From Euonymus europaeus (Eukaryota; Streptophyta; Magnoliopsida; Celastrales; Celastraceae): a stretch of DNA of 64,000 nucleotides. The stretch lies in contig OY756962.1 of assembly GCA_963580455.1 (NCBI GenBank), forward strand, positions 12,604,001 to 12,668,000. The letters are read 5' to 3'. Position 1 is the first letter of the stretch. Each line of letters starts with the position of its first letter. The position numbers were made by a program, and so were the translations under genes. Below, one piece after another: positions 33,839 through 47,700 of this stretch. The notes under the pieces were generated by a model. That model searched no databases. It was not told the origin of the DNA and saw only the letters and a list, made by a program, of their open reading frames with translations.

Positions 33839-35265
33839 ACAATAGACAGTAAGCTTATCGATATCAAACCCATAATCAACGAGCATTTTCTTCATCCGTA
33901 GTGGTTGAGTACAACACCTTTCTGAAGCTATGTACTCGACCTGAGCAGTAGATAAAGACACAAAATTTTATTTCTTACTACACCATGCAACTGGGTTGCA
34001 ACCTACATAAAAAAAACCTCTAGTGGTACTTTGTATATCATCACAACACGCTGTCAAATCAACATCAAAATATCGAAGTATATTCAACTTGGTGTCAATA
34101 GAAAAATGAATCTCATAGTCACTAGCACCACTAACATACTTCATCACAAGTTTCAAACCAAGAAAATAAGATTCTTTAGGACATGACTGATATCTTTGCA
34201 TACACACCAACACTATAAGTTATATCAGGCCTACTTGCAATCAAGTAAAGTAAGCTACCTATCATGCTTCCATAAATACTTTCATTCACAAATTTACCTA
34301 ATATATCTTTCCTTAGCTTGGGTGGAAGTACTCATGGGAGTCAATGCATGTTTAGAGTCAGTAAAACCGAATTTCTTTACAAGATCCTTTGCATAGTTCA
34401 ATTAAAAAATAAATATCCCATCATCAAACTTGTAAGCCAAGAAAAAATTTAAGTTCTCCCATCATCCTCATCTCAAGTTCACTAGTCATTAAAGCATTAA
34501 ATTCTTTTGTCATCATATCAGAAGTAGAACCAAACACAATATCATTCACATAAATCTGAGTAATAAGCACATTCACATCAGTAAACTTGATCAACGAAGT
34601 AGAATCAGCATGTCCTCTTTTAAAATAAGATTTAACAAGGAATGAAGTCAAACATTCATACCAAGCACGTGGTGCTTGTTTCAATCCATAGAGTGCCCTT
34701 TTCAATTTATACACATAATCAGGATGCACATGATCAACAAACCATTTGGGTTGTGCAACATAAGCCTATTCCTATAAAATACCATTTAGAAAAGCGCTCT
34801 TCATATCCATCTAGTAAAGCTCAATCTTGAGAAAACAAGCAACATCAAGCAAAATTTGAATGGATTCTAACCTAGCAATAGGAACAAAGATTTCATCAAA
34901 ATCGATGTCTTCTACATGAGTGTACCCCTACGCTGCCAAACGTGTTTTATTCCTAATAATTAACACATTCTCATCAGTTTTATTCTTAAAAACTCATTTA
35001 GTATCAATGACATTCACATCAGATAGATAAGGAACTAATTCTCACACATCATTATGAACAAAATTATTCAATTCTCCATGCGTGTCAAATATCCAACAAT
35101 TATCGTGTAAAGCATCATCAAGCTTCTTACATTCAATTTGAGATACATACCATAGAAAATTTACCTCATTGTGTTTTCAAAAAATTTGCATTGGAGCATG
35201 AATGTCTCCCATTACCTGATCCTTAGGATGATGAAGCTTAACTCTTGCAAATGGATAAAGTTCAA
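33839..35265 (-). pseudogene. Ty1/copia polymerase remnant (RT and RNase H)
   Basis: Reading the minus strand from 35265 down: HPKDQVMGDI, then [44 protein letters not shown], and an RNase H segment with TRGFFYVGCNPVAWCSKK and YIASERCCTQPL. This is the copia RT-RNase H order. Several in-frame stops are present. The RT catalytic box reads Y-V-N-D, with one Asp replaced. Sequence breaks off at about 33839 before the normal C-terminus. Gag, integrase and clear LTRs are not seen. Confidence 0.85.
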
Positions 35266-35285
35266 GTGCATTTACTGTTTCTGCA

Positions 35286-35373
35286 GATTCTGATGTAGGC
35301 TACATAGATTCTGACGTAGCCTATCTAGAGTCTGAAGTAGGCTGGTTGGAATAGAAAGTAGCCTATCTAGAGT
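35286..35373. repeat. Short degenerate tandem repeat
   Basis: Four to five copies of a ~23 bp unit like agattctgatgtaggctac lie between the copia remnant and the next repeat. Confidence 0.65.
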
Positions 35374-35378
35374 CTAAA

Positions 35379-36882
35379 GGTACCTGTACTAGTATCTCCT
35401 GTGAAAAGGAATAGAAAGTAGAGAGTGAGCAAGAAGCTCAGTAGGGTTAAGAGTATATGAGCATAGGAAGGCTGAATCCAAACATTAGGCTATGAAACAA
35501 TATGAAATCTACTACATGCAAGTATACTCAACAATCACATAACACATCAACCCGGGCAATCCCCTCAATGAGCAAACATCATCGATACCATGGCTCATTC
35601 CATGTAATATCGAATTTGAGCAAGCTCACCACATCAACTCATCAATATCATGGTCGCTAACCATGTCATATTGACTAGGAGCAAGCTCCCCAACATCAAA
35701 CGCTCTAGGATTACCCGCTTGCTTGAACCTATCACGTCCGCACCATTCCAAGAAAGGTTCCTCATTAACCGTACCTCTAGTGTGTTACCCTACATGGAGT
35801 TCACATGACTTGGTGGTAACTCTCTTCACCTCGTCATCCCTCCAAGTAGCTTTCAAGAAACCTAAGGAGCCCCGAGTCCATACCCGGTTCTCCAATGCAA
35901 CTCTAATGTATTTATGCCATGACATGCCGAAAGGTATATGTATGAACATCCTACATATATATACGTAACTACTATGATGCATTAACGGAAAATCACATCG
36001 TGCCCATAGGTGATGGGACACTCATAATGGGGTCATGCAACATCAAGAATATATTAGGGCTCGTTTCCCCTTAGAAGCAATTAAAGCGGAAAAACAAACA
36101 AACGAACAATGAGAAATCGAAACGCTCTTTAAGTAATGAAAACCAACGATAGAAAGAAAGGCTGGAAATCCCCTATCTCGTGTCTAGCAGTTCACCCAAA
36201 ATCCACAATTAGGGTTTTAAGCCCCGTTTCACCAACCTAATGATTTAACACAACCGAACTCTAATAATCATTCAAAACATCTCAACATATCATATCCAAT
36301 ATCAATTAAATCACTAAATTGAGAAAAATTACTTTCTCTCTCTAGGGTTTCCCCCAAAAATGTCCAATCTCAACCCAAGCTCAAATCCACTTTAAATCAT
36401 AAACCAATCTACATAAACATCCAAAATCAACCTATAATCAACATATCTAAAGCATAGAAACCAATTCCAAAAGAATCTAACAAGATCTACAAAAACCTAA
36501 CTTCTACCAAAAGTGAGAAAACTTACCAAAACTCTTGAATCTTCTCTAAATCTCCAAAACTAAGCTTCAATCTCCAAGAATCACCTCCAATAATCTTCTC
36601 TCTCTAGAATCGTCTCTCTCTCTAAAACTGAAATACTCAGTAGAATGAAGAAATAACCCCGTGTTTCATATGATGAAACGCGGGTTGCGCCTAGGCGCTA
36701 ACCTGAGCACCGAGGCGCTCTGGCCTTATAACTTTCCCAGGTGCGCTGCTCTAGGCGCCTAGGCGCGCAGCGTTTTCACGCCCAGGCGAGGTTCGCCTAG
36801 GCGCCCACCTCGTGCGCCTAGTCCAGTTTTCACCCCTTGTTTCAACATCAAAATTTCACAAAATTTTTGGGTCGGGGTTTCA
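35379..36882. repeat. Truncated LTR-like repeat, copy 1
   Basis: Homologous to 44699-46250 inside element C: both carry gtgagcaagaagctcagtag, cccgggcaatcccctcaatg and ctttcaagaaacctaaggag. Copy 1 lacks about the first 470 bp and ends ggggtttca at the satellite border. It carries no coding. A block of GCGCCTAGGCGC palindromes lies at 36687-36830. Repeated ctctctctag text precedes it. Confidence 0.72.
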
Positions 36883-36883
36883 T

Positions 36884-38649
36884 GGAGCACTTTTTATTGT
36901 TTCTTTATGTCCTAATTTTGTAGCATTGGATTCGTAGATTGTTTCGTTCTGAAAAGAACAAATTTTCTTCTTAATTAGACAAAACAGTTAAAAGCCGAGA
37001 GAGTTGAGCAATTTCGAACCATCAAAGTTGATATGTGTAGACTTTTGATTGTTATTTTAGGTAAAATTTGACAAATATATGCTCCATAGATTGTTTCGAT
37101 GACAAAATAGACACTTTCTATCTCAAAATGGAGAAAACCGTTAAAAGCCCCTCCATGGAGATAGTTGAGCAATTCCAAAACGTCATAGTTGATAGGTGTG
37201 CAATTTTTTTATTGTTATATGTCCTAATTTAGTAGCATTGGATTCGAAGACTGTTTCATTGTCATAAGAACAACTTTCCTTCTTAATTACACAAAACCGT
37301 CAAAAGTACATTTCTCTAGAGAGTTGAGCAATTTCGAACCATCAAAGTTGATGAGAGACACACTTTCTATCTCAAAATGGACAAAACCGTAAAAAGCCCC
37401 CTCTATGGAGAGAGTTGACCAATTCCGAATCGTCATAGTTGATAGGTGAGCACTTTTTATTGTTTGTTTATGTCCTAATTTAGTAGCATTGGATTTGTAG
37501 ATTATTTCGTTGTCAAAAGAACAACTTTCCTTCTTAATTACACAAAACCGTCAAAAGCGCCTCTCTCGAGAGTTGAGCAATTTCAAACCATCAAACATGA
37601 TAGGTATAGATTTTTTATTGTTATTTTATGTAAAATTTGACAACCGTAGGCTCCATAGATTGTTTCGATGACAAGAGACACACTTTCTATCTCAAAATGG
37701 AAAAAACCATTAAAAACCCCTCTATGGAAAGAGTTGACCAATTCTGAACCGTCATAGTTGATAGGTGAGCAGTTTTTATTGTTTCTTTATGTCCTAATTT
37801 AGTAGCATTGGATTCATAGATTGTTTCGTTGTCAAATAACAACTTTCCTTCTTAATTACTTAAAACCGTCAAAAGTACCTTTCTCTCGAGAGTTGAGCAA
37901 TTTTGAATCATTAAAGTTGATAGCTATAAACTTTTGATTGTTATTTTAGGTAAAATTTGACAAATATAGACTCCATAGATAGTTTCGATGACAAAAGACA
38001 CACTTTCTATCTCCAAACGGAGAAAACCATTAAAATCTTCTCCATGGAGGGAGTTGAGAAATTCCGAACCATTATAGTTGATTGTAGTGCAATTTTTTTT
38101 CTTTTTTTATGCTCTAATTTTGTAGCATTTGATTCAGAGATTGTTTCATTGTCAGAAGAACAACTTTCCTTCTAAATCACACAAAACCGTCAAAAGCACC
38201 TCTCTCACGAGAGTTGAGCAATTTAGAACAATCAAAGTTGATAGGTGTAGACATTTTATTGTTATTTTAAGTAAACTTTGACAAATATAGACTCTATAGA
38301 ATGTTTCGATGGCAAAAGACACACTTTCTATCTGCAAATGGACAAAACACTTAAAAGCGCCTCCATGTGTAAAGTTGAGCAATTCTGAATCTTCATAGGT
38401 GATAGGTGAGCACTTTTAATTGATGTTTTATGTCCTAATTTCGTAGCAATGGATTCGTAGACTGTTTCGTTGTCAAAAGAACAACTTTCCCTCTTAATTA
38501 CACAAAACCGTCAAAAGTACCTCTCTCTCGACAGTTGGGCAATTTTCAAACATCAAAGTTGATAGGTGTAGAGTTTTTATTGTTATTTTAAGTAAACTTT
38601 GAAAAATATTGGCTCAGTAGATTGTTTCGATGGCAAGAGGCACACTTTC
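36884..38649. repeat. Satellite array, segment 1
   Basis: Tandem ~160 bp half-units, alternating in two types, begin here and continue past the insertions to the window end. Landmarks per unit are gattgtttcg, caaaaccgt, a short dyad and tttttattgtt. A rare variant with gttgtcaaataacaac (37830) recurs at 57043, which shows that the two sides belong to one array. Short minus-strand open stretches are by-products. Confidence 0.92.
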
Positions 38650-40851
38650 TGTCACGCCCCTCTCCCAGATAGGTGCGGATGAGCACCCATGAAACCCAGA
38701 GACGTGACCGGCAGGGAACTCCTCCGTTCCCCGAACCGGATTTAAACCCAAGCTACTACAAATCATCAAGATAACTACAAGGAAAACCTCACATATATGT
38801 AAAAAATCTCCAACACAAACCCAACATACTGTAACAAGCAAACTAGAGTCTACAGCGGAAAGATCCAAGTATCATAAATACGAGAAAAAAATAGATACTA
38901 AAGACAGACACAACATCCCCACACCAGCTACATCACGCCTCACACATCCCTGCGCTGATCATCCACTCCGGCTATCTCACCTGAAAACATATGAATGAAA
39001 GGGATGAGCCACGAAGCTCAGTAGGGATATAGAGGAATATCAATCAACAGAATAAACGGAAAGTAAAAGCTCAAGATGTATGTGAAATGAACAGGAAACT
39101 CAAATAGTGATACACTCCCGTATCACCGAACTCCAGTAAATCAGAGATAAAGTAAGAAAGCCTGTAAGATATAGAATACATACAGAGAAACCATAAGTGA
39201 TACACATCACATCTCATCACAATCAGTCAATCCGTAGGGTAGATACCGAGTAGGCTCCACCACTACCATCCTCAAGTACAACTCTCAAATCAGTACTCAA
39301 TCATAATCCAACTCAAATCCATATCAACTCAAATCCACATAACAACAGAAAATCCTCCCCTGGACCCACCCTGATCCCCGCAAGGTGTCTCCCAGTCCAG
39401 GTACTCCCCAGATTGGATGAGGATCGAGCCTACATCAGGTACTCGATAGCATCGCCTACATCGAAGAGCGTCCCCTAGGATGTACCTCACCTCAATCCGG
39501 TCTCCAGGTACGTACCATATCAAAACCATCGATAAATCATCCAGTAAGCTGGGTTGCCCGATGTGGGTCCCACGCTCTACAAATCATCCCTCCATAATCT
39601 CACAAATCATAGAAGATCATCATAATGGAATCCTATCCGGACTCTCGAGGATAAAACCAGACATCAGGAGGTGGGCCCAGCCAATGGATATGCGCCCACA
39701 AAAGGATAAGTGGGCCCCACCAGGATAGTGGGCCCCACGAGAGGATAGGTGGGCCCCACCAGGATAGTGGGCCCGCAAGAGACACAAAAATACTGTCAGT
39801 CGTACATATACCTCCAAAACAACCACATATAATCATAACATATTGCAATTGCGGAAATAAATCAGATAAGAGTATAAACAGAGAAATTCCCAACCTCCGG
39901 GAATTTCACACCAATAGACAAATAGGAGTCCGTCGAATACGGAACCCCCGGAACCCCAAATAAGAACTAGGGCAGAATCCCTACCTGGAATGTCGACTAA
40001 GCTAATCCGTAATACGTCTGAAAACTCCAAATCAACCTCCTGCATCAAAATACGGATACGTATACACGACAGTCAAAATACGGAAAAGTCAACCAAAAGT
40101 CAACCTAAAAGTCAACGGGGGTAACCCGGTCAACTCGGGTCAAACCCGGTCAAAGTCAACTCGGGTCAAATAGTCCACGGTCAAACCGGGTCAAATAGTC
40201 AAACCGGGTCAACCCAGTCAAAACGGGTCAAACCTGAGTCAACGGGTCAACTCGGTCAAACACGAGTCAACTCGCCGGAGCTGAGTTAACTCGGCCGGCC
40301 GGTCGCCGGAATCCATTTTTCCGGCGAATTTTCCGGTCACTCCTACATCAAAACGAAGCCCACAACAACAGAAATCTAATGGTACCTGTCTCGTTCCAAA
40401 ATTCCTACTGAATCGACCGGGATCGAGCTTTGAAATTTTGAAAAACCGAAACTTCTCCGGCCGATTCCGCCGTCTACGGTGGTCCGATGGCGGTGATTCC
40501 ACTTGGGTTTTGCTCCTCTCACCACGAGCTTCGATTTGACACCTTACTTGCTCCGATCGGACGTTAAACGAACAAAACCCCCTTCTCTCTCTCTCCCCCC
40601 TTCTCTCTCTCTCTCGGCTGCTACTGAAACCAGAGAAATCTGGTTTAAACCAGATTTCTGAAAAATGACGGTTTTGCCCCTCGTCTTTCCCTATATTTAC
40701 TTAAACTTCTATAATCCATAACAAATCCAATTCAACTCCGATTTAGCTGATTCTTGCGTCAATATTTTTCTAAAAATATGTAGTATTTATTAAAAATATT
40801 AAATTTGAAAAATTATTATATTTTTTAAAATTTTTTGTTCGGGATATTACA
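38650..40851. mobile_element. Solo-LTR-like insertion in the satellite (2202 bp)
   Basis: It starts TGTCACGCCCCTC and ends GGGATATTACA, a TG...CA LTR-type terminus. It is flanked by ctttc on both sides (38645-38649 and 40852-40856), and removing it restores a normal satellite unit (cacactttctatctc). No gag or pol is seen. It includes a block rich in ggtcaaactcggg-like repeats (40100-40270) and a (ct)n stretch (40580-40615). The motif gaagctcagtaggg (about 39015) is shared with the repeat at 35379, so the families are related. Confidence 0.85.
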
Positions 40852-41201
40852 CTTTCTATCTCCAAATGGACAAAACCGTTAAAAGCCCTTCCATGGAGAG
40901 AGTTGAGCAATTCCGAACCATCATAGTTGATATGTGAGCACTTTTTATTGTTTCTCTATGTCCTAATTTAGAAGCATTGGATTCGTAGATTGTTTCGTTG
41001 TCAAAAGAATAATTTTCCTTCTTAATTACACAAAACCGTCAAATGTACCTTTCTCTCGAGAGTTGAGAAATTTTGAACCATCAAAGTCGATGGGTTTAGA
41101 CTTTTTATTTTTGTTTGACGTAAAATTTGACAAATATAGACTCCATAGATTGTATCAATGACAGGAGACAAATTTTCTATGTCAAAATGGACAAAACCGT
41201 T
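40852..41201. repeat. Satellite array, segment 2
   Basis: About two half-units between the solo LTR and element C. It ends ccgtt (41197-41201), the target duplication of element C. Confidence 0.92.
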
Positions 41202-41738
41202 TGATGAGGATATTTATCCTCTACAATCAGAGTAAGACACGTGGCAATGGCTGTCAAAGGAAGACGTCAATTTTCCCGCTGGGAGATCCTCGGTACCGAG
41301 CAGTAGAGATGCTCTTCTCGGTCCCGTACCCTTAGGACAGTAACAAGCTCCCAGTAAAACAGTAATTCCTTCATTTGGTAAGGTATTATTCACCACCACT
41401 CGAATTCTATTAATGGAAACCACCTATACCATATAAAGGGGTTACCCCACAGGTAAAATGGATCACTTCTTTTACTACAAAATACTCTTTACACATTTCC
41501 CTAGAGCACCGAGCTGTGTTCTTAGGAGAGTTAATCTCTACAGCATCTTACTTAAGCATCGGAGCGCCAACGCCAGAGAACACTCTCTGGCGGGCCTCTA
41601 GCTTACGTTTGTTCGTTTCTAAGGACAACCTCTTCCGAGAAGACTGCCTGGACGAAGAGGAAGATCAAGAATCCGAGGAAGCCTTTGTTCGAACCTATAC
41701 TGATACGTTTTGGTACTTTACAATTTGAGACGTTATCA
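41202..41738 (+). repeat. 5' LTR, element C (537 bp)
   Basis: TGATGAGGAT to GACGTTATCA. TATA motif tataaa is at 41432-41437 and the conserved hairpin region at 41556-41592. Confidence 0.93.
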
Positions 41739-41741
41739 AAT

Positions 41742-41761
41742 TGGCACCGTCTGTGGGAAAC
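41742..41761 (+). other. Primer-binding site, element C
   Basis: tggcaccgtctgtgggaaac, one base different from elements A and B, starts 3 bp after the LTR. Confidence 0.78.
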
Positions 41762-41781
41762 GATTTTCCATAACAACAAAT

Positions 41782-44700
41782 ATGGTTCGAACTAGGACTT
41801 TGAGAGGAGAAGGCCAGCAAGCCCCAATGGCCAGTGTTAATGTCGAGCAACAACCCCAACCACTGGTGATAGCCCAATTGTTACAACAGATGAATGTCTT
41901 CGCACACCGTTTGGACATGATTCAGGAGGCGCAGGGGCATCAACTCGTCCAAAATGAGAACATTTCTCACGGGACGAGAAATGAACATTCTCATTCGGAC
42001 GAATCAAGAAATCCCGATCTTCCAGGAACCTCGCTGACCACTGCTCGGAGGCCTCAACCACTCATACTTACGAGGGAGACAACAAGTTCATCGAGGGGGT
42101 AGTGGACCCAAAAATAGCTGCGTTGCAAGGACGCTCTTTTTTGGATACAATGGACTGGGGTGTAGTGTGCTCGAGTACCAGCAAGTTTTAAGGTCTCCAA
42201 CGTAGAAAAGTACAACGGGACGGGAGATCCCCTTGACCATGTCATCGATTTCCAAACCATGATGGAGTTCCAGCTAGCATCTCAGGAAGCTTGCTGCAAG
42301 ATCTTCTCAGTCTCTCTTGTCGGTGTAGCAAGACGATGGTTTAGAGCTCTCCCACAGGGTTCCATCAATAGCTTTGACGACCTCACCAACAGGTTCGTTG
42401 CTCATTTCGCAAGCTCAAGACCAGTCAAAAAGACCAATGCGACATTGGTGACTATCCGACAAAAGCCTCATAAGAGTGTAAGAGAATTTGTGACCCGATT
42501 CAACAGTGATTGTTTGGAGATACTAGACCTGCAACCGTTTATAGCCATTACAGCCTTCACGACGGGAGTTCGTCACATAACATTGAAGCACTCCCTATCG
42601 AAGAAGCACCCGAAGAGCATTCCTGAGTTGCTCTCGAGGGTTGAAAAATAGCCACACATGATCAAGCAATCCCCTGAGAGGTCCCCTACGAGAAGAAGAA
42701 ATGATTCTGGTCGGCCAAACGAGAAACCAACAGAAGGAAAAAGATCATCCTCTCGAAAAGATGAACGGCCGAAGCCAATGCGATATAATTCCTATACTCC
42801 TCTCAACACCTCTTTGAAAAGAGTGCTGAATGAGATACAGGATCGCGACATCGTCAAATGGCCTCCAAAGATGAAGTCAACTCCTGGAAGGAAGGAGAGT
42901 GATAAGTATTGCAAATTCCACCGGGGTCCCGGACACGACATCGATGAATGACGTCATCTGAAGGACAAAATAGAGAATCTAATTCAAAGAGGATACCTCA
43001 AAAATTTCACCAGCTCGGCAGGAGACAAACGAGAAAGAGAAGGAAGAAGAGACAACAGAAGAGATGAAAGAGAGGATGATAGGCGACAAAGGAGACGTCG
43101 AGATGAGTCTCCTCGTCGCAGAAATCGAGGAACAGCAGGCACCATAGGCATGATAGTTGGGGGGTTAGCCTTGGGAGGAGAAAGCTCATCGGGCAGAAGA
43201 GCATATGCCAGGACTGTGCATCAGGTGTCTGGGAGGTCTAAGAAAGCCAGAACCGACGACGAGAAGATAGTATTCTCTGAGAGGGATGGGGATGGTTTAC
43301 ATCAGCCACACGATGATGCCTTAGTCATTGAGGCAGTCATCGCCAATTACACGATGAAGAAGATCTTGGTCGACAGTGGGAGCGCAGCAGATGTTCTTTT
43401 CTACCATGCCTTCAAGCAGATGAACCTCCCGAAAGAAAGCCTGAAGAAGTTTTCCTCCCCCCTTTACGGTTTCACGGGAAAGCAGGTCGTCCCTATCGGG
43501 ATGATCAATTTGCCCATAACCTTAGGGGACTATCTGAGGTCAAAACTATTCATGGTAGAGCTTCTGGTTGTAGATGTGAAGACCCCTTACAATGCATTGA
43601 TTAGCCAACCAATACTTCAGAAAGCTCGAGCGGTTGTCTCCACCTATTATTTAATGATGAAATTCCCCACTAACCGAGGAATAGGGGAAGTTCAGGGTGA
43701 CCAGAAGCTCGCCCGTCAGATGTATGTTACAGACCTAAAAGAGAATAAAAAGCCAATTTCAGTTCTAGAATTGTTGGATGATCACAACCAGACCTTGAAG
43801 CCCTCCCCCGCTGAACAGCTCATCACAATTCCTGTCGAGCAGGGGACAAAAAAGAAATTGTACTACGGCTCCGAGCTTGATCAAGACTTGAGCAAAAGCT
43901 TGACAAGTCTCCTCCGAGAAAACATCAGCACATTCGCATGGAGTGCAGACGAGATGCCAGGTATCAATGCTGATGTTATCACCCACCATCTCAGCATAAA
44001 ACTCGGCAACCGACCAGTAAAACAAAAGAAGTGAAATTTTGCACAAGACAGGCAGGAGGCCATCAAAACGGAGGTCAACAAGCTTTTGGATGCCGAATTA
44101 GTTCGCGAAGTACAATACCCAGAATGGCTCTCTAATGTTGTTATGGTAGTGAAACAGAATGGTAAGTGGCGTATGTGTGTCGACTTCATCGACCTCAATA
44201 AGGCTTGCCCGAAGGACAGCTATCCATTTGTGATGCCCCGGTCCAGGCACGCCACGGGTGCCCTCCGGCACCGTCCTAGGCCACTAGTGCGATCATCCGG
44301 CGAACCGAAAATCCGGCGGCATCTCCCCGTATATCGGAGAGTCCCCGCCTGCATCAGAAAACACGCAGCAATAAATATACAATCCATCACACTAGCAACC
44401 TAGCTAGGCCTCAGGCCTCAATCACATGCAATCGTGATCCTAGGGGCCTAGGCCATCCACTACCAACATGCACAAACTGATAGTAATAATCAAATCATCA
44501 GATTCCTAATATCATATAACCACACAATCAACTCAGCATACATTATGCATACACCCTCTGGTGCCAAATGGTTATAAGAATATCATGAATAAACATCAAC
44601 ACATCATATACAAAATACGTGCTTAGAGTATCTCTCTAGCACCCACATCCTACCCAACGCCATCCATGTCACATCCCGCTCTCACTGATCCGCTCCACTA

Positions 44701-47700
44701 GTACCTGTACCTGTACCAGTATCACCTGTGGGAAGGAATGAAAGTAAAGGGTGAGCAAGAAGCTCAGTAGGGTATGAGTAACATGAGTATAAGGCCGAAT
44801 CGGAAACAATAGGCTATGCAACAATATGAACCTACCACATGCACATAAACTCAACAATCACATAGAACATCAACCCGGGCAATCCCCTCAATGAGCAACC
44901 TCATCGATACCATGGCTCGTTCCATGTAATATCGAACGTGAGCAAGCTCACCAAATCAACTCATCAATATCATGGTCGCTAACCATGACTATTGAACAGG
45001 AGCAAGCTCCCCAACATCAAATGCTCTTGGATTACCCGGTTGCGTGACTCTACCACGCCCGCACCACTCCAGGAAAGTCCCTCATGAACCATACCTCTAG
45101 TGCGTTATCCTACTTGGAGTTCACATGACTCAGTGGTAACTCTCATCACCTCGTCATCCCTCCAAGTAGCTTTCAAGAAACCTAAGGAGCCCCGAGTCCA
45201 TACCCGGTCCCCCATGCAACTCTAATGCATTATGTCATGACATACTGAATAGATATATATATGAACAACCTACATATATATACATAACTATCATGATGCA
45301 TGAACGAAAATCACATCGTGTCCATAGGAGATGGAACACACACACTCGGGTCATGCAACATCAAGAATCAACAAGAATCACAATTAGGGTTCGTTTCCCC
45401 TTAGGAGCAACTAAGGCGGAAACACAAATGGAACGACCAATGAGGAATCGAAACGCTCTTAAAATATCGAAAACGAACGATAGAAAGAATGGTTGGAAAT
45501 CCCCTACCTCATGCCGAGCAATTTACCACAAATTCCACAATTACGTTCTTAGGGTTCCGATTTCCCAAACCTAACAATGTGGCGAAATCGAACCCATTTA
45601 CACATCAATGAACAACCAACAACTCATATAAACATCAATTAAATCCATAAATTCGAAATTACTCACCTTCTCTCTCTAGAAATTTCTCTAAAATCCTCCA
45701 AACTCAACCCAAGCTCAACTCTACTCCAAATCACAAACCAATCTACATAAACATCCAAAATCAACCTATAAACAATATATCTAAAGCATAGCACTCAACT
45801 CTTCAAGAATCTAGCAAATCTAGAAAAACCTAGAATTTACAAAAACTATGAAAAACTTACCAAATCTCCAAACCCAAGCTTCAATCTTCCTTATTTGGCT
45901 TCAAGAATCATCAATCCACCATCTCCAAGTCAATCTCCTGCCAAAACCTCCTTCTCTCTCTTCTTCTCTCTATCTTTCTCTCTCTAGACGGGTGTTTCCA
46001 ATTGTTGGAATGCCCAGAAATGTCTATCTTTGCCTCTAAAAACTAGTTTCCCGATAGCCGTCCGGACGCTTACCCCTTTCTCCACCCTCTGCCCACTCCG
46101 TATGCTTAACCGTCCGGACGCCTTGGTAGGGTGTCCGGACTGTCTACTGTTCACAGCACCAAATTTTTTTTCCCAAAAGTTCTCTGCCTCACTTCCAGCA
46201 CAAACCGTCCGGACGACTGTTTAAGGTGTCCGGACGGTTCTTGTTTTCCAGAAACCCAGTTTTTCTCAATTTTATTTTCCGGCTCGGTTGAAGCTTCGAT
46301 TTGATATATTATGGGCCCGAAATGGACATGTATACTAAAAGTTATGCCCCATTTACCGAACCAAGCTCCAAAGATAGACCAATTGGTAGACGCAACTTCG
46401 GGAAAGGGTCTCCTCAGCTTCCTTGATGCCTATTCAGGTTATCACCAGATCCAAATGTATCAAGCTGATAAGGAACACACCTCATTTGTTACTCGTAAAG
46501 GTACGTACTGCTACTAAGTCTTGCCTTTTGGGTTGAAGAACGCAGGAGCCACCTACCAGCGACTCGTTAACAAAATATTCTCCCCAATGCTAGGCAAGAC
46601 AGTCGAGGCATACATGGATGATATAGGTTTTAAAAGCAAGAAACCCGAGGATCACTTGGGTGACTTTCAGGAAGTATTTAATGTCTTGAAAAAGTTTAGC
46701 ATGAAGCTTAACCCAGAGAAATGTGCGTTTGGCATTTCATCGGGAAAGTTCCTCGGATTCCTCATCTCCAAACGAGGAATAGAGGTAAATCCTGAAAAAG
46801 TGTTGGCAATAATCAATATGCAAGCACCAAGGAACAAGAAGGAGGTTCAACAGCTCACTGGGAGAACTGTAGCTTAAAGCCGTTTTCTCGCCAGATCAGG
46901 AGATCGGTGTAAACATTTCTTTAACGCGCTCAAACAAACGACCGATTTTCAGTGGACTGAAGATTGTCAAGAAGCCTTTGAGGAATTAAAGTCTTACCTC
47001 AGCCAGCCTCCTCTCCTCACTTCTCCGAAAGAGGGAGAACCGTTATTCCTTTATCTAGCCACTACCGAGAATGCAGTAAGTGTAGTGCTCGTAAGCTAGG
47101 AGGAAGATAAAATTCAGAAGCCAATATACTACACTAGTAAAGTGTTCACTCAGACCGAGAAGAGATACACTAGAGCAGAGAAGTTGGCCTTGGCACTGGT
47201 AACTCCGGCTAGGAAGTTGCGGCCTTACTTTCAAGCCCATATAGTCACAGTGTTGACAGACCAACCTCTTAAAAGCATACTCCAGAAACCGGATACGTCG
47301 GGAAGGCTCATTAAGTGGTCAATCGAACTCAGCGAGTTTGATATCCACTATGAGCCAAAAAAAGCCATCAAAGCTCAAGCCCTAGCAGATTTTATCACTG
47401 AGTGCGAACATCCTCTCGGGGAAGAGGTACCATATGACCTATGGGAGCTCTTCGTAGATGGTTCTTCAACTAAGGACAGGAGTGGAGCAGGAATTCTGCT
47501 TCTCGGGCCTGACGGCTTGACCACTGAGTATGCTCTCCTACCTTAAATGCCTTACTCCACGGGAGTCGAGTACAAAGCGCTACTAGCTGGGTTAAAGTTG
47601 GCAATTGTTCTATAGGTGCACAATCTGGTGATCAACAACGACTCTCAACTCGTCACCGAACAAGTTCGTGGAGAGTACGAGGCGAGAGGCTCCAACATGA

